Origin: an uncultured Flavobacteriales bacterium
GTDB lineage: Bacteria > Bacteroidota > Bacteroidia > Flavobacteriales_D > Parvicellaceae
Length of the DNA stretch: 64,000 nucleotides
Direction of reading: 5' to 3'
NCBI GenBank assembly: GCA_943788755.1
Contig: CALSRM010000003.1
Location: 1,426,001 to 1,490,000 of the forward strand
Made by a program: the position numbers and the translations under genes. Positions 1 through 9,062 of this stretch are shown here, one piece after another. The notes under the pieces are model-generated. The model saw only the letters and a program-made list of their open reading frames with translations. It was not told the origin of the DNA and ran no database searches. Position 1 is the first letter of the stretch. Each line of letters begins with the position of its first letter.

Positions 1-338
1 ATGAAAAAGTTACTATATCCTTTGAATCTAAATTCATATCCGTCAAAATTTAACAGCGTGGAATCAATAGTTTTTGAATTGATGTTTACGTCGTGAACAT
101 CAAGATAAATGAAAGGTGTTTTATCCAAAAAGAACTTAATACCCGAATTTTGTTTGTTTACTACCTGATAATTTAATTCAGAGAGGTTATCCGTTTCAGT
201 AACTGGGGTAATATAGATTTTTTTATCAAGTTGAATTGATTGTGTTTTCTCATTGAAAACCAATGGTTCTCCAGCGTGGACTGAAAAACTAGCGATAAAA
301 AATAAAAGGCTAAAAATTTTATTGTACATCTTACTCAT
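1..338 (-). CDS. N-terminal fragment of a secreted or membrane sensor-like protein (partial)
   Basis: The reverse strand is open from an ATG at 338 (a second in-frame ATG is at 329) to the window edge, giving about 112 residues. Residues 5-22 form a signal peptide (KIFSLLFFIASFSVHAG). The following part is a beta-rich soluble stretch. Length and style resemble the extracellular domain that begins 7TM-DISM sensor proteins, which in Bacteroidota often neighbour SpoIIE-type phosphatases like the gene just upstream, but I recognise no motif that proves this. It lies 46 bases after the phosphatase stop on the same strand, so the two are probably co-transcribed. The 3' part is outside the window. 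Confidence 0.55.
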   Translation of the reverse strand, partial: MSKMYNKIFSLLFFIASFSVHAGEPLVFNEKTQSIQLDKKIYITPVTETDNLSELNYQVVNKQNSGIKFFLDKTPFIYLDVHDVNINSKTIDSTLLNFDGYEFRFKGYSNFF

Positions 339-384
339 GTGTAAATTGTTTTTAGAATAATTAATGAAGGACATAATAAAGGGC

Positions 385-1878
385 TTAAAAACAGACGCCG
401 ATAACCAATATGTCATCTACTTGCTCAGTGTCTCCTTTCCAGTTTTCTAGTTCGGTATCGAGCCTAGATATTTGCTCATTAGGAGATAAAGATTGAATTT
501 CTTGCAGCAGTACTTTGAACTTTTTATTCATAAATTTTTTATCTTTTGGACCTCCAAATTGGTCAGGAAAACCATCGGAAAACATGTAGAAACAATCACC
601 TTTGTTAATTTCAAATTCATGAGTTGTAAAACCATTTTTACTGTAAGAACTTCCACCACCAATAGGATATCGATTTCCTTTTGTTTCTTCGATATTTTCT
701 CCATTGATTTTAATTAGTGGCCGAAAAGCTCCAGCATACTGCATCTTATTGTTTTTTAAATCGAAGGAGCAAAGGGCCATGTCCATGCCATCTTTACTCT
801 CTTGGTCATATCTTTTTGAACTCAGTGCATCAAGCACAGCTTCGTCTAGTTTTTCTAAAATATACCCTGGGTTAGATTTTTTTTTATGAGATATTGCATT
901 TAGTTTGGAGAAACCAATCATACTCATTAAAGCACCTGGAACTCCATGGCCCGTGCAGTCGACTGCAGCGAGTAATAGCTTTCCATCAATCTCTTTGAAC
1001 CAATAAAAATCTCCCGATACAATATCACGTGGTTTGTAATAAACAAAAGAATTAGGTAAAGTATCTTGAATCTGTTCCGTATGCGGTAAAAGCGATTCTT
1101 GAATTTTACGTGCATAGTTTATAGAATCCGTGATATCCCTATTTTTTAGCTCAATAACTCTGTTTTTCTCAACAATAGATTGAGTCAGTTTATCCTCTTC
1201 ACGAAGGATTCTTCTGGCATAGGGAATTAATAGCAGTGCCATAAAAAGTATAACAGCTAATGAAATCAGTGCTTGCGTTTTATATTGGTTAAAAACCATA
1301 TCCCTGAAGTAACCAAATTCTACATCCGCTTCCAGCAGACCTACAGTTTTATTCTTTGAATCTATTATAGGGAAAAAAGCGGATAACCATTCCCCATTTT
1401 CAGTTTTGTATCTTGGGATTGTTCCTCCTTCATTCATTTTTTCTAATAAGATTTCAGGAAACATTTCGTATTCATGACGGAAATTCACATTAGTATCAGA
1501 ACTAACACCGAAATAAAAAATTTCTTCCTCAGCATTGTATATAAGAGTATATAGCGGTGTATTCAGCTTGTTTTGCTCATGCACTTTTCTTAACATTGAA
1601 TGAATTTCAGAATATTGAGCATTCTCATCTGCAGATGTTATGTCATCTTTCCATGGGTGATCTTTCATTAACTTGTTGTGCACATCACCATCAATATTTA
1701 TTGCTAATGAAGAGGCAAGGGCTTGTAATTTCTCATATTCTTCTTCTTCATATAAATTCAATTGATTTATATATCCAAAAACGATAAAAAAGGTAGTAAT
1801 CCCAATAATACTCAAATAAATGAGGAACATTATTCTTGTAGTTACATTACCTAATATTTGTTGAAATAAATTACTCAA
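385..1878 (-). CDS. Membrane-anchored SpoIIE/PP2C-type serine phosphatase
   Basis: 497 residues. A first membrane helix (about 17-37), an extracytoplasmic sensor-like domain (about 38-200) and a second helix (about 203-221) are followed by a coiled coil ending in NYARKIQESLLP, the usual linker before SpoIIE phosphatase domains. The catalytic domain (about 270-497) shows the metal-binding motifs SGDFYW, AAVDCTGHGVPGALMSM and FYMFSDGFPDQFGG. It should dephosphorylate a serine or threonine on a partner, typically an anti-sigma-antagonist STAS protein; no such partner is adjacent. The start is TTG at 1878, just behind a good promoter; the alternative ATG at 1830 would begin directly in the first helix. 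Function is confident; the signal sensed is unknown. Confidence 0.88.
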   Translation of the reverse strand: MSNLFQQILGNVTTRIMFLIYLSIIGITTFFIVFGYINQLNLYEEEEYEKLQALASSLAINIDGDVHNKLMKDHPWKDDITSADENAQYSEIHSMLRKVHEQNKLNTPLYTLIYNAEEEIFYFGVSSDTNVNFRHEYEMFPEILLEKMNEGGTIPRYKTENGEWLSAFFPIIDSKNKTVGLLEADVEFGYFRDMVFNQYKTQALISLAVILFMALLLIPYARRILREEDKLTQSIVEKNRVIELKNRDITDSINYARKIQESLLPHTEQIQDTLPNSFVYYKPRDIVSGDFYWFKEIDGKLLLAAVDCTGHGVPGALMSMIGFSKLNAISHKKKSNPGYILEKLDEAVLDALSSKRYDQESKDGMDMALCSFDLKNNKMQYAGAFRPLIKINGENIEETKGNRYPIGGGSSYSKNGFTTHEFEINKGDCFYMFSDGFPDQFGGPKDKKFMNKKFKVLLQEIQSLSPNEQISRLDTELENWKGDTEQVDDILVIGVCF

Positions 1879-1897
1879 AGCGAATGTGATTGATTAT

Positions 1898-1928
1898 CAA
1901 AATTAAGACTATCTGATTGTTTAGCAAA
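1898..1928 (-). promoter_or_regulatory. Bacteroidota-type promoter of the phosphatase gene
   Basis: On the reverse strand, TTTG (1928-1925), 19 bases, then TAATTTTG (1905-1898), a full match to the TTG-N19-TAnnTTTG consensus of Bacteroidota sigma-ABfr promoters. The start site should fall near 1894, about 15 bases before the TTG start codon. Confidence 0.6.
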
Positions 1929-1951
1929 TAATAAGGGATGCAATATTACAG

Positions 1952-3094
1952 TCAATGGCCTTTTTTTCCTTTATATAGAGGCAAATGCACTAGTTTACTT
2001 TCGTCAGGTCCATTGTACAAAATAATATTCCTATTTGGTCGCAGGCCTATTCTTTTGAGAGCAGACAAGTTTGAAGAAATTATCCAAGCGTCATATCCTT
2101 CCCAGAAATGTTTTAATCGAGTACCCATATCACTATAAAAAAGAACATCATCTTGTAGCTTAATTCTCTTATCGTAAGGAGGATTCGTGATAATGATTCC
2201 ATTTTCAGCAGCCTTTTCTAGACTAAAAAAGTCGGCTTGATTGAATGTTATGTTTTTTCGAAGTTCTCTAAAAGAAGACATATTATTTTTTGCAATCCTT
2301 ACTGTCTGCTCCGAAATATCATAGCCATAAATTTTCACATCGCTCGTTGTGATAGCATCTTTGGCTTCAAAGTAGAGCATGTCCCATAATTCTATATCAA
2401 AATCCCTCCATTTTTGAAAAGCAAAATCATCTCTTAAAATACCCGGAGCGATATTTAGAGCTTTCATACCAGCTTCTATACAGAGAGTTCCTGAGCCACA
2501 CATTGGATCGATAAAGGGAGTTTTTCCGTCCCATTCAGAAAGGTGTACCATTCCTGCAGCTAAAATCTCATTGATAGGTGCATCTCCTGTTGTTTTTCGA
2601 TAGCCTCTTTTAAAAAGAGGAGTTCCTGAACTATTCAATAAAATAGAACATTTGTTTTCAGAGATTCGAATAACAATTTTTAAATCAGGATCATATTTGT
2701 CAACATCAGGTCTGTCATTTGTTTTTTCTCTAAACTGATCTACAATGGCGTCCTTACATTTTAATGCCGCAAATTGTGAATGATTAAAATAAGATGAGTT
2801 GACAATTGCTTGAACAGAAAAAGTTTTCTTTAAATCAAGGTATCCACTCCAATCTATTTCTGAAACTCCGGCGTAAAGTTCTTCAGTAGATTTAGCCTTG
2901 AATTGATGTATGGGTTTCAGTATGTCTAAAGCAGTTCTAAGCCAAAGGTTACTTTTATAAAGTATTTCTTTGTCACCCGAGTATTCTACAGCTCTTTTGG
3001 CAACCTTAACGTGTTCTGCACCTAGTTGTTTTAATTCTTCTGCAAGAACTTCTTCTAGTCCAGCATAGGTTCTTGCAACTAAATTCATTTTCAT
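1952..3094 (-). CDS. THUMP-domain class I RNA methyltransferase (RlmL N-terminal/YpsC family)
   Basis: 380 residues, the usual length for the single-domain family. The N-terminal third (about 45-160) matches a THUMP RNA-binding domain. The Rossmann methyltransferase domain carries the SAM-binding motif FIDPMCGSGTLCIEAGM (about residue 190-210), an acidic motif KIYGYDIS and the amino-methyltransferase signature NPPYDKR, which indicates N2-guanine methylation of rRNA as in RlmL. The protein acts in the cytoplasm on 23S rRNA by family inference. Two ATG codons (3094 and 3088) are equally possible starts. It ends 73 bases before the phosphatase start. Confidence 0.9.
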   Translation of the reverse strand: MKMNLVARTYAGLEEVLAEELKQLGAEHVKVAKRAVEYSGDKEILYKSNLWLRTALDILKPIHQFKAKSTEELYAGVSEIDWSGYLDLKKTFSVQAIVNSSYFNHSQFAALKCKDAIVDQFREKTNDRPDVDKYDPDLKIVIRISENKCSILLNSSGTPLFKRGYRKTTGDAPINEILAAGMVHLSEWDGKTPFIDPMCGSGTLCIEAGMKALNIAPGILRDDFAFQKWRDFDIELWDMLYFEAKDAITTSDVKIYGYDISEQTVRIAKNNMSSFRELRKNITFNQADFFSLEKAAENGIIITNPPYDKRIKLQDDVLFYSDMGTRLKHFWEGYDAWIISSNLSALKRIGLRPNRNIILYNGPDESKLVHLPLYKGKKGH

Positions 3095-3103
3095 AATGCA
3101 GTA

Positions 3104-3916
3104 TTATTCTTCGTTTTTATTTTCTTCCTCGTCGTCTTCATCTATCACTTCAAAATCGACATACATATCATCATCTATATCGGTTTCCTCAGGCTCATTT
3201 TTAGCCAGAGGGGTTCCAGTATTTCCAAAAGGAGAGTTTCCTCCAAAGGGGTTATTTTTTCCCATGTTTCCAAATTTCCCCAATGGGTTTTTAGGCTTCC
3301 TTTTTGGTGCGGGTTTTCCAGTTAATAAAGCTACTATTGTTTGAAATAAAAATCCCGTAGCATTTATACCTTTAAAAATCATATTAATTAAAAAGAAGAA
3401 TCCAATTATACCGATTATCCATCCTATTATAACCGTATTATAAAAATCATTAATACTTTCTAAAAACCATTGATTGATAGGGTTTTGAATTAATGGAAGG
3501 TAATTAAATGAAATAGCATATAAAATTAATGTAAGCCCAATTAAATGGGGCTCGTACTTTGAAACATTGCTTGAATTACTATTTCCTAAATTAGACCGCA
3601 ATTGAGACATCATTTTACTTCTTTCTATTTTTCCCGCTAGGTATAAATATAAAACGATACCTCCAATAATAATGTATAATGGCCCCTGCTTAGGATCAAT
3701 ATTTTTCTTTAAGATAAATTCTAAAGCCTTAATGGCTGTTAGCGAGGCTAAAAAATAGAATTGTGCTGCTTTTATGGTATAATTTAGGATAGTATTTTGT
3801 ATGTTATTCTCCTTGTTGCCGAATGCATATTTTGGCATTAAGGCAATGAAAAACCAGATGATGCTAAAAACTATGTAGATAATCCCTAAAAAGAAAATGT
3901 AACTGAGTATTTCCAT
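3104..3916 (-). CDS. Hypothetical polytopic membrane protein with acidic tail
   Basis: 270 residues from ATG 3916. A longer frame from a TTG at 3925 is less likely because that codon overlaps the -7 promoter box. Four to five hydrophobic helices span roughly residues 3-195. After them comes a Lys/Pro-rich stretch, a low-complexity Gly/Asn/Phe segment with repeated NPFG-like units, and a strongly acidic C-terminus (Asp/Glu runs). No enzymatic motif was recognised. It ends 9 bases before the methyltransferase start on the same strand, so the two are probably one transcript. Confidence 0.75.
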   Translation of the reverse strand: MEILSYIFFLGIIYIVFSIIWFFIALMPKYAFGNKENNIQNTILNYTIKAAQFYFLASLTAIKALEFILKKNIDPKQGPLYIIIGGIVLYLYLAGKIERSKMMSQLRSNLGNSNSSNVSKYEPHLIGLTLILYAISFNYLPLIQNPINQWFLESINDFYNTVIIGWIIGIIGFFFLINMIFKGINATGFLFQTIVALLTGKPAPKRKPKNPLGKFGNMGKNNPFGGNSPFGNTGTPLAKNEPEETDIDDDMYVDFEVIDEDDEEENKNEE

Positions 3917-3922
3917 GAGTCG

Positions 3923-3951
3923 CAAAAATACTTTTAATAACCGAAAGCAAA
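3923..3951 (-). promoter_or_regulatory. Promoter with its -7 box 6 bases before the ATG
   Basis: Reverse strand TTG (3950-3948, preceded by more Ts), 17 bases, then TATTTTTG (3930-3923). The ATG at 3916 follows after only CGACTC, so the transcript would have almost no leader. The box also rules against the TTG at 3925 as start codon. Confidence 0.55.
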
Positions 3952-4053
3952 AATCAATTTTATAAAAAGGTATCGCTAAGAGTCATATAATTCAAAACCA
4001 ATAGGTACATTCGCATAATTAAAATTTAAAAACCTCTATTTAAAACACTAAAA

Positions 4054-6696
4054 ATGAAAAAGTTATTATTTATTATAACAGCCTTTATATTCTCTTTAAA
4101 TAGCCTTGCTTACGAAGGGATGTGGATTCCGTCTTTATTGAAAGCATTAGAAAATGATATGCAAGCGCAAGGAATGAAATTGACTGCCGAAGATATATAT
4201 TCAATTAACCAGTCAAGTTTGAAAGATGCGATTGTTCATTTTGGTGGAGGTTGTACGGCAGAGGTTGTTTCTAAAAATGGATTAATTCTTACGAATCACC
4301 ACTGTGGATATAGCCAGATTCAACAACATAGTTCTTTGGAGAATAATTATTTGAAAGATGGATTTTGGGCAATGTCTTCTTCCGAGGAATTAAGAAACCC
4401 AGGATTGACCGCAACTTTTATTGTTCGAATTGAAGATGTTACAGAAAGAGTAGGTAGAGGAATTACAAATGAAATGGATGCTCAGACTGCATATAAAATG
4501 AGATACGAGACAAGTTTGAAGATTGCTAAAGAAGCAAAAGAAGGAAATGGTTACGAAGCGGTAGTTAAGCCTTTTAATTATGGAAATGATTATTATATGA
4601 TTGTAACAGAAACGTATAATGATGTGCGTCTAGTAGGTGCTCCTCCAAGTGCAATTGGAAAATTTGGCGGCGATACAGATAACTGGGTTTGGCCTCGACA
4701 TACTGGAGATTTTTCCGTGTTTAGAATTTATGCAGGAAAAGATAATAAACCAGCAGCCATTTCAGATGATAATATTCCTTATACACCAAAGAAGCATTTG
4801 CCAGTTTCTATGGAAGGTGTTGAAGAAAATGATTTTACAATGGTATTTGGTTTTCCTGGTAGAACCCAACAATATCTTACTTCATATGCTTTAGATACTT
4901 ATATCAACAAAGTTAATCCAACGAGGATAGCTATGCGAGAGCAAAGTTTAAATATAATTGATGCTGCTATGGCATCAGATGAGAACACTAAAATTCAATA
5001 TGCATCAAAGCAATCTAGAATTAGTAATGCTTATAAAAAATGGATAGGTCAGAATTTAGGATTAAAGAAAAAAGATGCTGTTGGTAAAAAGCAAGCTTTA
5101 GAGGCGGAGTATATGAAAAGAGTTCCAAAAGATGGGCCTTATAGCAATGTATTAGCAGATTTAAAGCAAAAACAAATTGATATTGAAAGTTCTGAAGTAG
5201 CTTACAATCTATTTTGGGAGATATGGTATTATGGTCCTGAAATAATTCGTTTTTCAAACGGATTTGACAAATTAGAAGGACCGGAATTTACAGCTTTGGT
5301 AGAGAGTAAAAAAGAAAATATTCAAGCATATTTTAAAAATTATAAATTAGAAATAGATAAAAAAATATTTATCCAATTAGTTGATATGTACGTTGGATTT
5401 TTACCTGATAACTTGAGACCAGAACTCAACTCTAAGTATGCGAATGATTATGATGCTTATGCTGAATATTTATACAAGAAATCAAATTTTACTTCTAAGG
5501 AAAAGGTTGAAAAGTTTTTAAACTTGAGCGAAGCTAAAATGAAAAAGAAATTGGTAAAAGATCCTGCTTACTTACTTTCTAAAGCAATAATAGAGAATAA
5601 TGAAATGAACATTAAGCCTGAATATTTTCAACATTATGTTGAGATTGATGCCTTAATGAAGAAATTTGTAAAAGCACAACAAGAGTATTTTCCAGAGAAA
5701 ACATTTTGGGCTGATGCAAACAGCACGTTACGTTTGACTTACGGAAAAGTAGAAGGAACTTTTCCTAGAGACGGAATGGCTTATACTTGGTTTACTACGC
5801 TAGATGGAATTATTGAAAAGAACAATACAGGAAATGCAGATTTTGAAATTCCATCTCGAATGAGGGATTTATGGGAAAAGAAAGATTATGGTCCTTATGC
5901 TACAAATGGTGATTTAAGAATCTGCTTTTTAGGCTCTAATCACACAACGGGAGGTAATTCAGGAAGTCCAGTCATTAATGGAGAAGGACACTTGGTAGGG
6001 ATTAACTTTGACAGAAGCTGGGAAAGCACAATGAGTGACGTAATGTTTGATGGAGAAATTTGTCGAAATATAATGGTAGATATTAAGTATGTACTTTGGG
6101 TAATGGACAAATATGCTGGTGCTAAGTATTTGGTTGATGAAATGACTTTAGTAGATGCAGAGTGGAGAATAAATCAAGAGCAAGTAGGTGTTAAAACGCA
6201 TTTAAGTCAATACACTAATAGATTAAGAGATGTGCCATCTGATTTATATGCACTATTAGGTCGTGCTGAAATCTATTTAAACCTGGGGCAAAATGATAAG
6301 GCAATAGAGGATATGAACAAAGCGATTGAATTGCATCCGAAAAGTACATCTGCATTGAATATGAGGGGTGGTTTTTTTGCAAAAATTGGAAGACAGAGAG
6401 AAGCTATGGCTGATATACAGGCATCTCTAAAGGTCGATAAGAATAATCTAGAAGGTTATTTTGTTAGAGGGTTAATTTATGCTGATTTGGGTAAATACGA
6501 GGAAGCAATTAAAGATTTTGATAAAGTAATTCAAATGGATTATACTTTTTATAAAGCGTATTATGATAGAGGAGTTTGTTATGAAGGCTTAGGAGATGTT
6601 GATGAAGCTTGCAAGAATTTCGAAATTGCCAAATTGATGGGTGATAAGAAAGCAGCAGACATGTACCACATAGGCTGTGAATTTGGAGCGTGGTAG
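4054..6696 (+). CDS. S46-family dipeptidyl-peptidase (DPP11-type) with C-terminal TPR domain
   Basis: 880 residues with a signal peptide at 1-19. The S46 catalytic triad is visible: His in ILTNHHCGYSQIQ (about residue 80), Asp in the block NWVWPRHTGDFSVFR (about residue 220), and Ser636 in TGGNSGSPV. Residue 654, 18 after the serine (INFDRSWE), is Arg. In the family Arg here marks DPP11, which removes dipeptides with Asp or Glu at P1, while Gly marks DPP7 (hydrophobic P1). The protein should work in the periplasm on imported peptides. Unlike the usual ~720-residue enzymes, it continues into about 150 residues of three to four TPR repeats. It converges tail-to-tail with the next gene, stop codons touching. 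Confidence 0.92.
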   Translation: MKKLLFIITAFIFSLNSLAYEGMWIPSLLKALENDMQAQGMKLTAEDIYSINQSSLKDAIVHFGGGCTAEVVSKNGLILTNHHCGYSQIQQHSSLENNYLKDGFWAMSSSEELRNPGLTATFIVRIEDVTERVGRGITNEMDAQTAYKMRYETSLKIAKEAKEGNGYEAVVKPFNYGNDYYMIVTETYNDVRLVGAPPSAIGKFGGDTDNWVWPRHTGDFSVFRIYAGKDNKPAAISDDNIPYTPKKHLPVSMEGVEENDFTMVFGFPGRTQQYLTSYALDTYINKVNPTRIAMREQSLNIIDAAMASDENTKIQYASKQSRISNAYKKWIGQNLGLKKKDAVGKKQALEAEYMKRVPKDGPYSNVLADLKQKQIDIESSEVAYNLFWEIWYYGPEIIRFSNGFDKLEGPEFTALVESKKENIQAYFKNYKLEIDKKIFIQLVDMYVGFLPDNLRPELNSKYANDYDAYAEYLYKKSNFTSKEKVEKFLNLSEAKMKKKLVKDPAYLLSKAIIENNEMNIKPEYFQHYVEIDALMKKFVKAQQEYFPEKTFWADANSTLRLTYGKVEGTFPRDGMAYTWFTTLDGIIEKNNTGNADFEIPSRMRDLWEKKDYGPYATNGDLRICFLGSNHTTGGNSGSPVINGEGHLVGINFDRSWESTMSDVMFDGEICRNIMVDIKYVLWVMDKYAGAKYLVDEMTLVDAEWRINQEQVGVKTHLSQYTNRLRDVPSDLYALLGRAEIYLNLGQNDKAIEDMNKAIELHPKSTSALNMRGGFFAKIGRQREAMADIQASLKVDKNNLEGYFVRGLIYADLGKYEEAIKDFDKVIQMDYTFYKAYYDRGVCYEGLGDVDEACKNFEIAKLMGDKKAADMYHIGCEFGAW

Positions 6697-7371
6697 TTAG
6701 TCCTCTGTCAATAATTTTGTAACATTCTTATAGCTTAAATTCTTGGTTACAAGGTTCTTTATTGCTTCATAATGTTCATCATTCTTCAGGGTTATTTTTT
6801 GAAGGGATATTTGGGGTGTACAATAAATAGTTATCGTTTTAGATTTATCATGTAATTCAAAATCAGCTAGATCATCCCAAATAATTAGCATTGTTTTAGA
6901 AGGGTATCCGTATAAAACACCTTTGCTACAATATCCAACTAGAAAGCCTGCTTTGAGATAATGATAAATTAGCGTAATTGCGATCATTAAAGCAAGGGAA
7001 AAGAGTATCGTTTTATTATATCCTGAGATTCCTTGGTTAGAATTATAAATATTACTTAAAAGAAAAATAAATCCTATACTAGCTACCATTGCGTACCTCA
7101 GTATTGATTTTGTGTTATTTATGTGAAGAGCTTTCTTTTTTTTTACTTTCCATAGTTGATCATCATTTATTTCTATTTGGTGCGCTTTTTTTTGCAGAAA
7201 AACAACAGCCACAAAAAGAAGGGGAAAGAAATGTGCATAGTTCAGGATAATTTCGGGCAACGGTAAATGGAAAATAGAAGCAATATTTTCTAAATTAAGA
7301 CCGATACAAACTAATACGAAAGCAACAATAGTAATCGTGTTTTTATTTTTAGTGACTTGCTCAGCAATCAT
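6697..7371 (-). CDS. Membrane protein with bPH-like C-terminal domain (second paralogue)
   Basis: 224 residues. Four hydrophobic helices (two near 14-58, two near 92-140) precede a soluble C-terminal domain of about 75 residues with the pattern GVLYGYPSKTMLIIWDDLADFEL, followed by beta strands. This looks like a bacterial PH-like domain with the conserved Trp-Asp/Lys-Asp/Ile turn. It is a tandem duplicate of the gene immediately upstream, with which it overlaps by 4 bases (ATGA), implying translational coupling. No function is recognised; membrane association of a PH-like fold is the main inference. Confidence 0.75.
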   Translation of the reverse strand: MIAEQVTKNKNTITIVAFVLVCIGLNLENIASIFHLPLPEIILNYAHFFPLLFVAVVFLQKKAHQIEINDDQLWKVKKKKALHINNTKSILRYAMVASIGFIFLLSNIYNSNQGISGYNKTILFSLALMIAITLIYHYLKAGFLVGYCSKGVLYGYPSKTMLIIWDDLADFELHDKSKTITIYCTPQISLQKITLKNDEHYEAIKNLVTKNLSYKNVTKLLTED

Positions 7372-7997
7372 TTTGAAACGGCTTGTTCGAGAATTAATAT
7401 AGAATTTTTCAGTTGCTTTCCTACCTGTAATTTAATCGTTTTTATGGGTTGATTGGACTTGCATGTAATAATAATTTCGTTGTTTTTTTTGTCAACATCA
7501 TATTTAGCTATGTCCTTCCAGATGATTAGTTTAGTGTCAAATTTAGAACCAAAAATGATGCCCTTGTCAGCCAGCCCAAGGTTCCAATTTCGTTCTAATA
7601 CTATAAATTTTAACGCAAGGGCAAGAACACCTCCAATGCCATAATCATAAATTAGAGGCATTATGTTGCCTTTGTATTCGTAGTCGATATAAAAGTGTAA
7701 AGCAGTTAATCCACCCAATAATATAAAGCCAATTATTTTAAGTGAATAGTTAAACTGAAGTGAACTGTATTTATTTGCTTTCCAGGCAAAATAAGGTTTT
7801 ACAGATGTTTTGTTTTGCATCATTTGTCGCATTAGAATTAATACTGCAATGGCTTGAATTAGAATGGCAATTATTATGTAGGTAGAATACATTGGAAACG
7901 CATGGTTTAAACTATAAGAAATAAAAATACAAAACAGTATAATCCCTAAAAGTAATTGTATGCATTCCAGTTTCTTATTTGCAAGTTGAGTAATCAT
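7368..7997 (-). CDS. Membrane protein with bPH-like C-terminal domain (first paralogue)
   Basis: 209 residues. The layout copies that of the downstream neighbour: two N-terminal helices (about 13-55), a charged linker, two more helices (about 84-135), then a soluble domain with GIIFGSKFDTKLIIWKDIAKYDV and alternating beta strands. The shared signature is a G-I/V-L/I-F/Y-G start and LIIW(K/D)D(I/L)A. The paralogues are similar in fold but divergent in sequence, suggesting an old duplication kept for a heteromeric complex. The ATG at 7997 opens the pair; 179 bases separate it from divergent panB. Confidence 0.75.
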   Translation of the reverse strand: MITQLANKKLECIQLLLGIILFCIFISYSLNHAFPMYSTYIIIAILIQAIAVLILMRQMMQNKTSVKPYFAWKANKYSSLQFNYSLKIIGFILLGGLTALHFYIDYEYKGNIMPLIYDYGIGGVLALALKFIVLERNWNLGLADKGIIFGSKFDTKLIIWKDIAKYDVDKKNNEIIITCKSNQPIKTIKLQVGKQLKNSILILEQAVSK

Positions 7998-8094
7998 CTT
8001 AATATTCTACAAAAAAAGTATAATTTCGACAGAGAATAAAGGAATGGATAAAGTTCGTTATAATTTTTCATATCAATGCTAATAAAAAGGAGAG

Positions 8095-8117
8095 AAGTAT
8101 ATTGTTTTAATATACTT
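8095..8117. promoter_or_regulatory. Perfect inverted repeat upstream of panB
   Basis: AAGTATATT, five bases, AATATACTT: a perfect 9-base inverted repeat between the divergent starts at 7997 and 8177, about 30 bases upstream of the panB -7 box. With no gene ending here it is not a terminator; an operator-like site is possible but unproven. Confidence 0.3.
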
Positions 8118-8146
8118 AAAACGATAGTCGTAAATACAAATTAGTT

Positions 8147-8154
8147 TATTTTTG
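8147..8154 (+). promoter_or_regulatory. -7 promoter box of panB
   Basis: TATTTTTG matches the TAnnTTTG box and lies 22 bases before the panB ATG. No good TTG is seen about 19 bases upstream, so the promoter is incomplete as judged by consensus. Confidence 0.4.
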
Positions 8155-8176
8155 CGCATATTCTAAAACTCAGAAA

Positions 8177-8992
8177 ATGTCTGTTCATAAAGAAGTGAAA
8201 AGAGTAACCACCCACGTATTGCAAGAAATGAAGCTTCGCGGGGAGAAAATATCCATGCTAACTGCCTATGATTATTCTATGGCAAGTATTGTAGACCAAT
8301 CTGGAATGGATATAATTTTGGTCGGAGATTCTGCCTCAAATGTAATGGCTGGGCATGAAACTACACTTCCTATAACGCTAGATCAAATGATTTATCATGC
8401 AGCTTCTGTAATAAGAGCTGTAAATAGAGCATTGGTTGTTGTTGATTTACCATTTGGAACCTACCAAGGAGATTCAAAAGAAGCACTACGTTCCGCTGTT
8501 CGTATTATGAAAGAAGCTGAAGCACATGCTGTTAAGTTGGAAGGTGGCCGTGAAATTAAAGATTCGGTTGATAGAATTTTATCTGCAGGAATACCGGTGA
8601 TGGGGCATTTAGGATTAACTCCACAGTCGATATATAAGTTTGGTACATACACGGTTCGCGCAAAAGGAAAGGATGAGGCAGAGATTTTAATCGAAGATGC
8701 CAAAATTCTTGAAGAGGCAGGTTGTTTCGCTTTAATTTTAGAAAAAGTTCCAGCTGAATTAGCCGCAAAAGTAGCCAAAGAAGTTACTATTCCAGTTATT
8801 GGAATAGGTGCTGGTGGTGACATAGATGGACAAGTATTAGTGGTGCATGATATGTTAGGGATTACGCAAGAATTTTCTCCACGATTTTTAAGAAGGTATC
8901 ATAATTTATATGAAGAAATGAGTGGTGCTTTTAAAAATTATATTAGCGATGTTAAGAGCGGAGATTTCCCTAATGAAAAGGAGCAGTATTAA
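8177..8992 (+). CDS. panB: 3-methyl-2-oxobutanoate hydroxymethyltransferase
   Basis: 271 residues, the usual PanB length. It transfers a hydroxymethyl group from methylene-tetrahydrofolate to 2-oxoisovalerate, giving ketopantoate, the first committed step to pantothenate and coenzyme A. Family motifs are visible in order: [10 protein letters not shown] near residue 28, [17 protein letters not shown], the PFGTYQ segment, [19 protein letters not shown], and [24 protein letters not shown] near the end with the catalytic glutamate region ([10 protein letters not shown]) before it. It acts in the cytoplasm. Other pan genes are not in the window. A near-perfect inverted repeat follows the stop. Confidence 0.97.
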   Translation: MSVHKEVKRVTTHVLQEMKLRGEKISMLTAYDYSMASIVDQSGMDIILVGDSASNVMAGHETTLPITLDQMIYHAASVIRAVNRALVVVDLPFGTYQGDSKEALRSAVRIMKEAEAHAVKLEGGREIKDSVDRILSAGIPVMGHLGLTPQSIYKFGTYTVRAKGKDEAEILIEDAKILEEAGCFALILEKVPAELAAKVAKEVTIPVIGIGAGGDIDGQVLVVHDMLGITQEFSPRFLRRYHNLYEEMSGAFKNYISDVKSGDFPNEKEQY

Positions 8993-8994
8993 AT

Positions 8995-9046
8995 AATTGT
9001 ATGATGTATTAAGTAGACTCAAAACAACTTAATACTTTATACAATT
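8995..9046. repeat. AT-rich inverted repeat (copy 1 of an intergenic family)
   Basis: Arm 8995-9014 (starting AATTGTAT, ending TATTAAGT) pairs with 9027-9046 (starting ACTTAATA, ending ATACAATT), 20 bases with two mismatches and a 12-base loop. The unit TATAAAGTATTA recurs in a similar hairpin at 43186-43229. It may end panB transcripts or be a dispersed repeat. Confidence 0.6.
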
Positions 9047-9062
9047 ATACTTTATACATATA

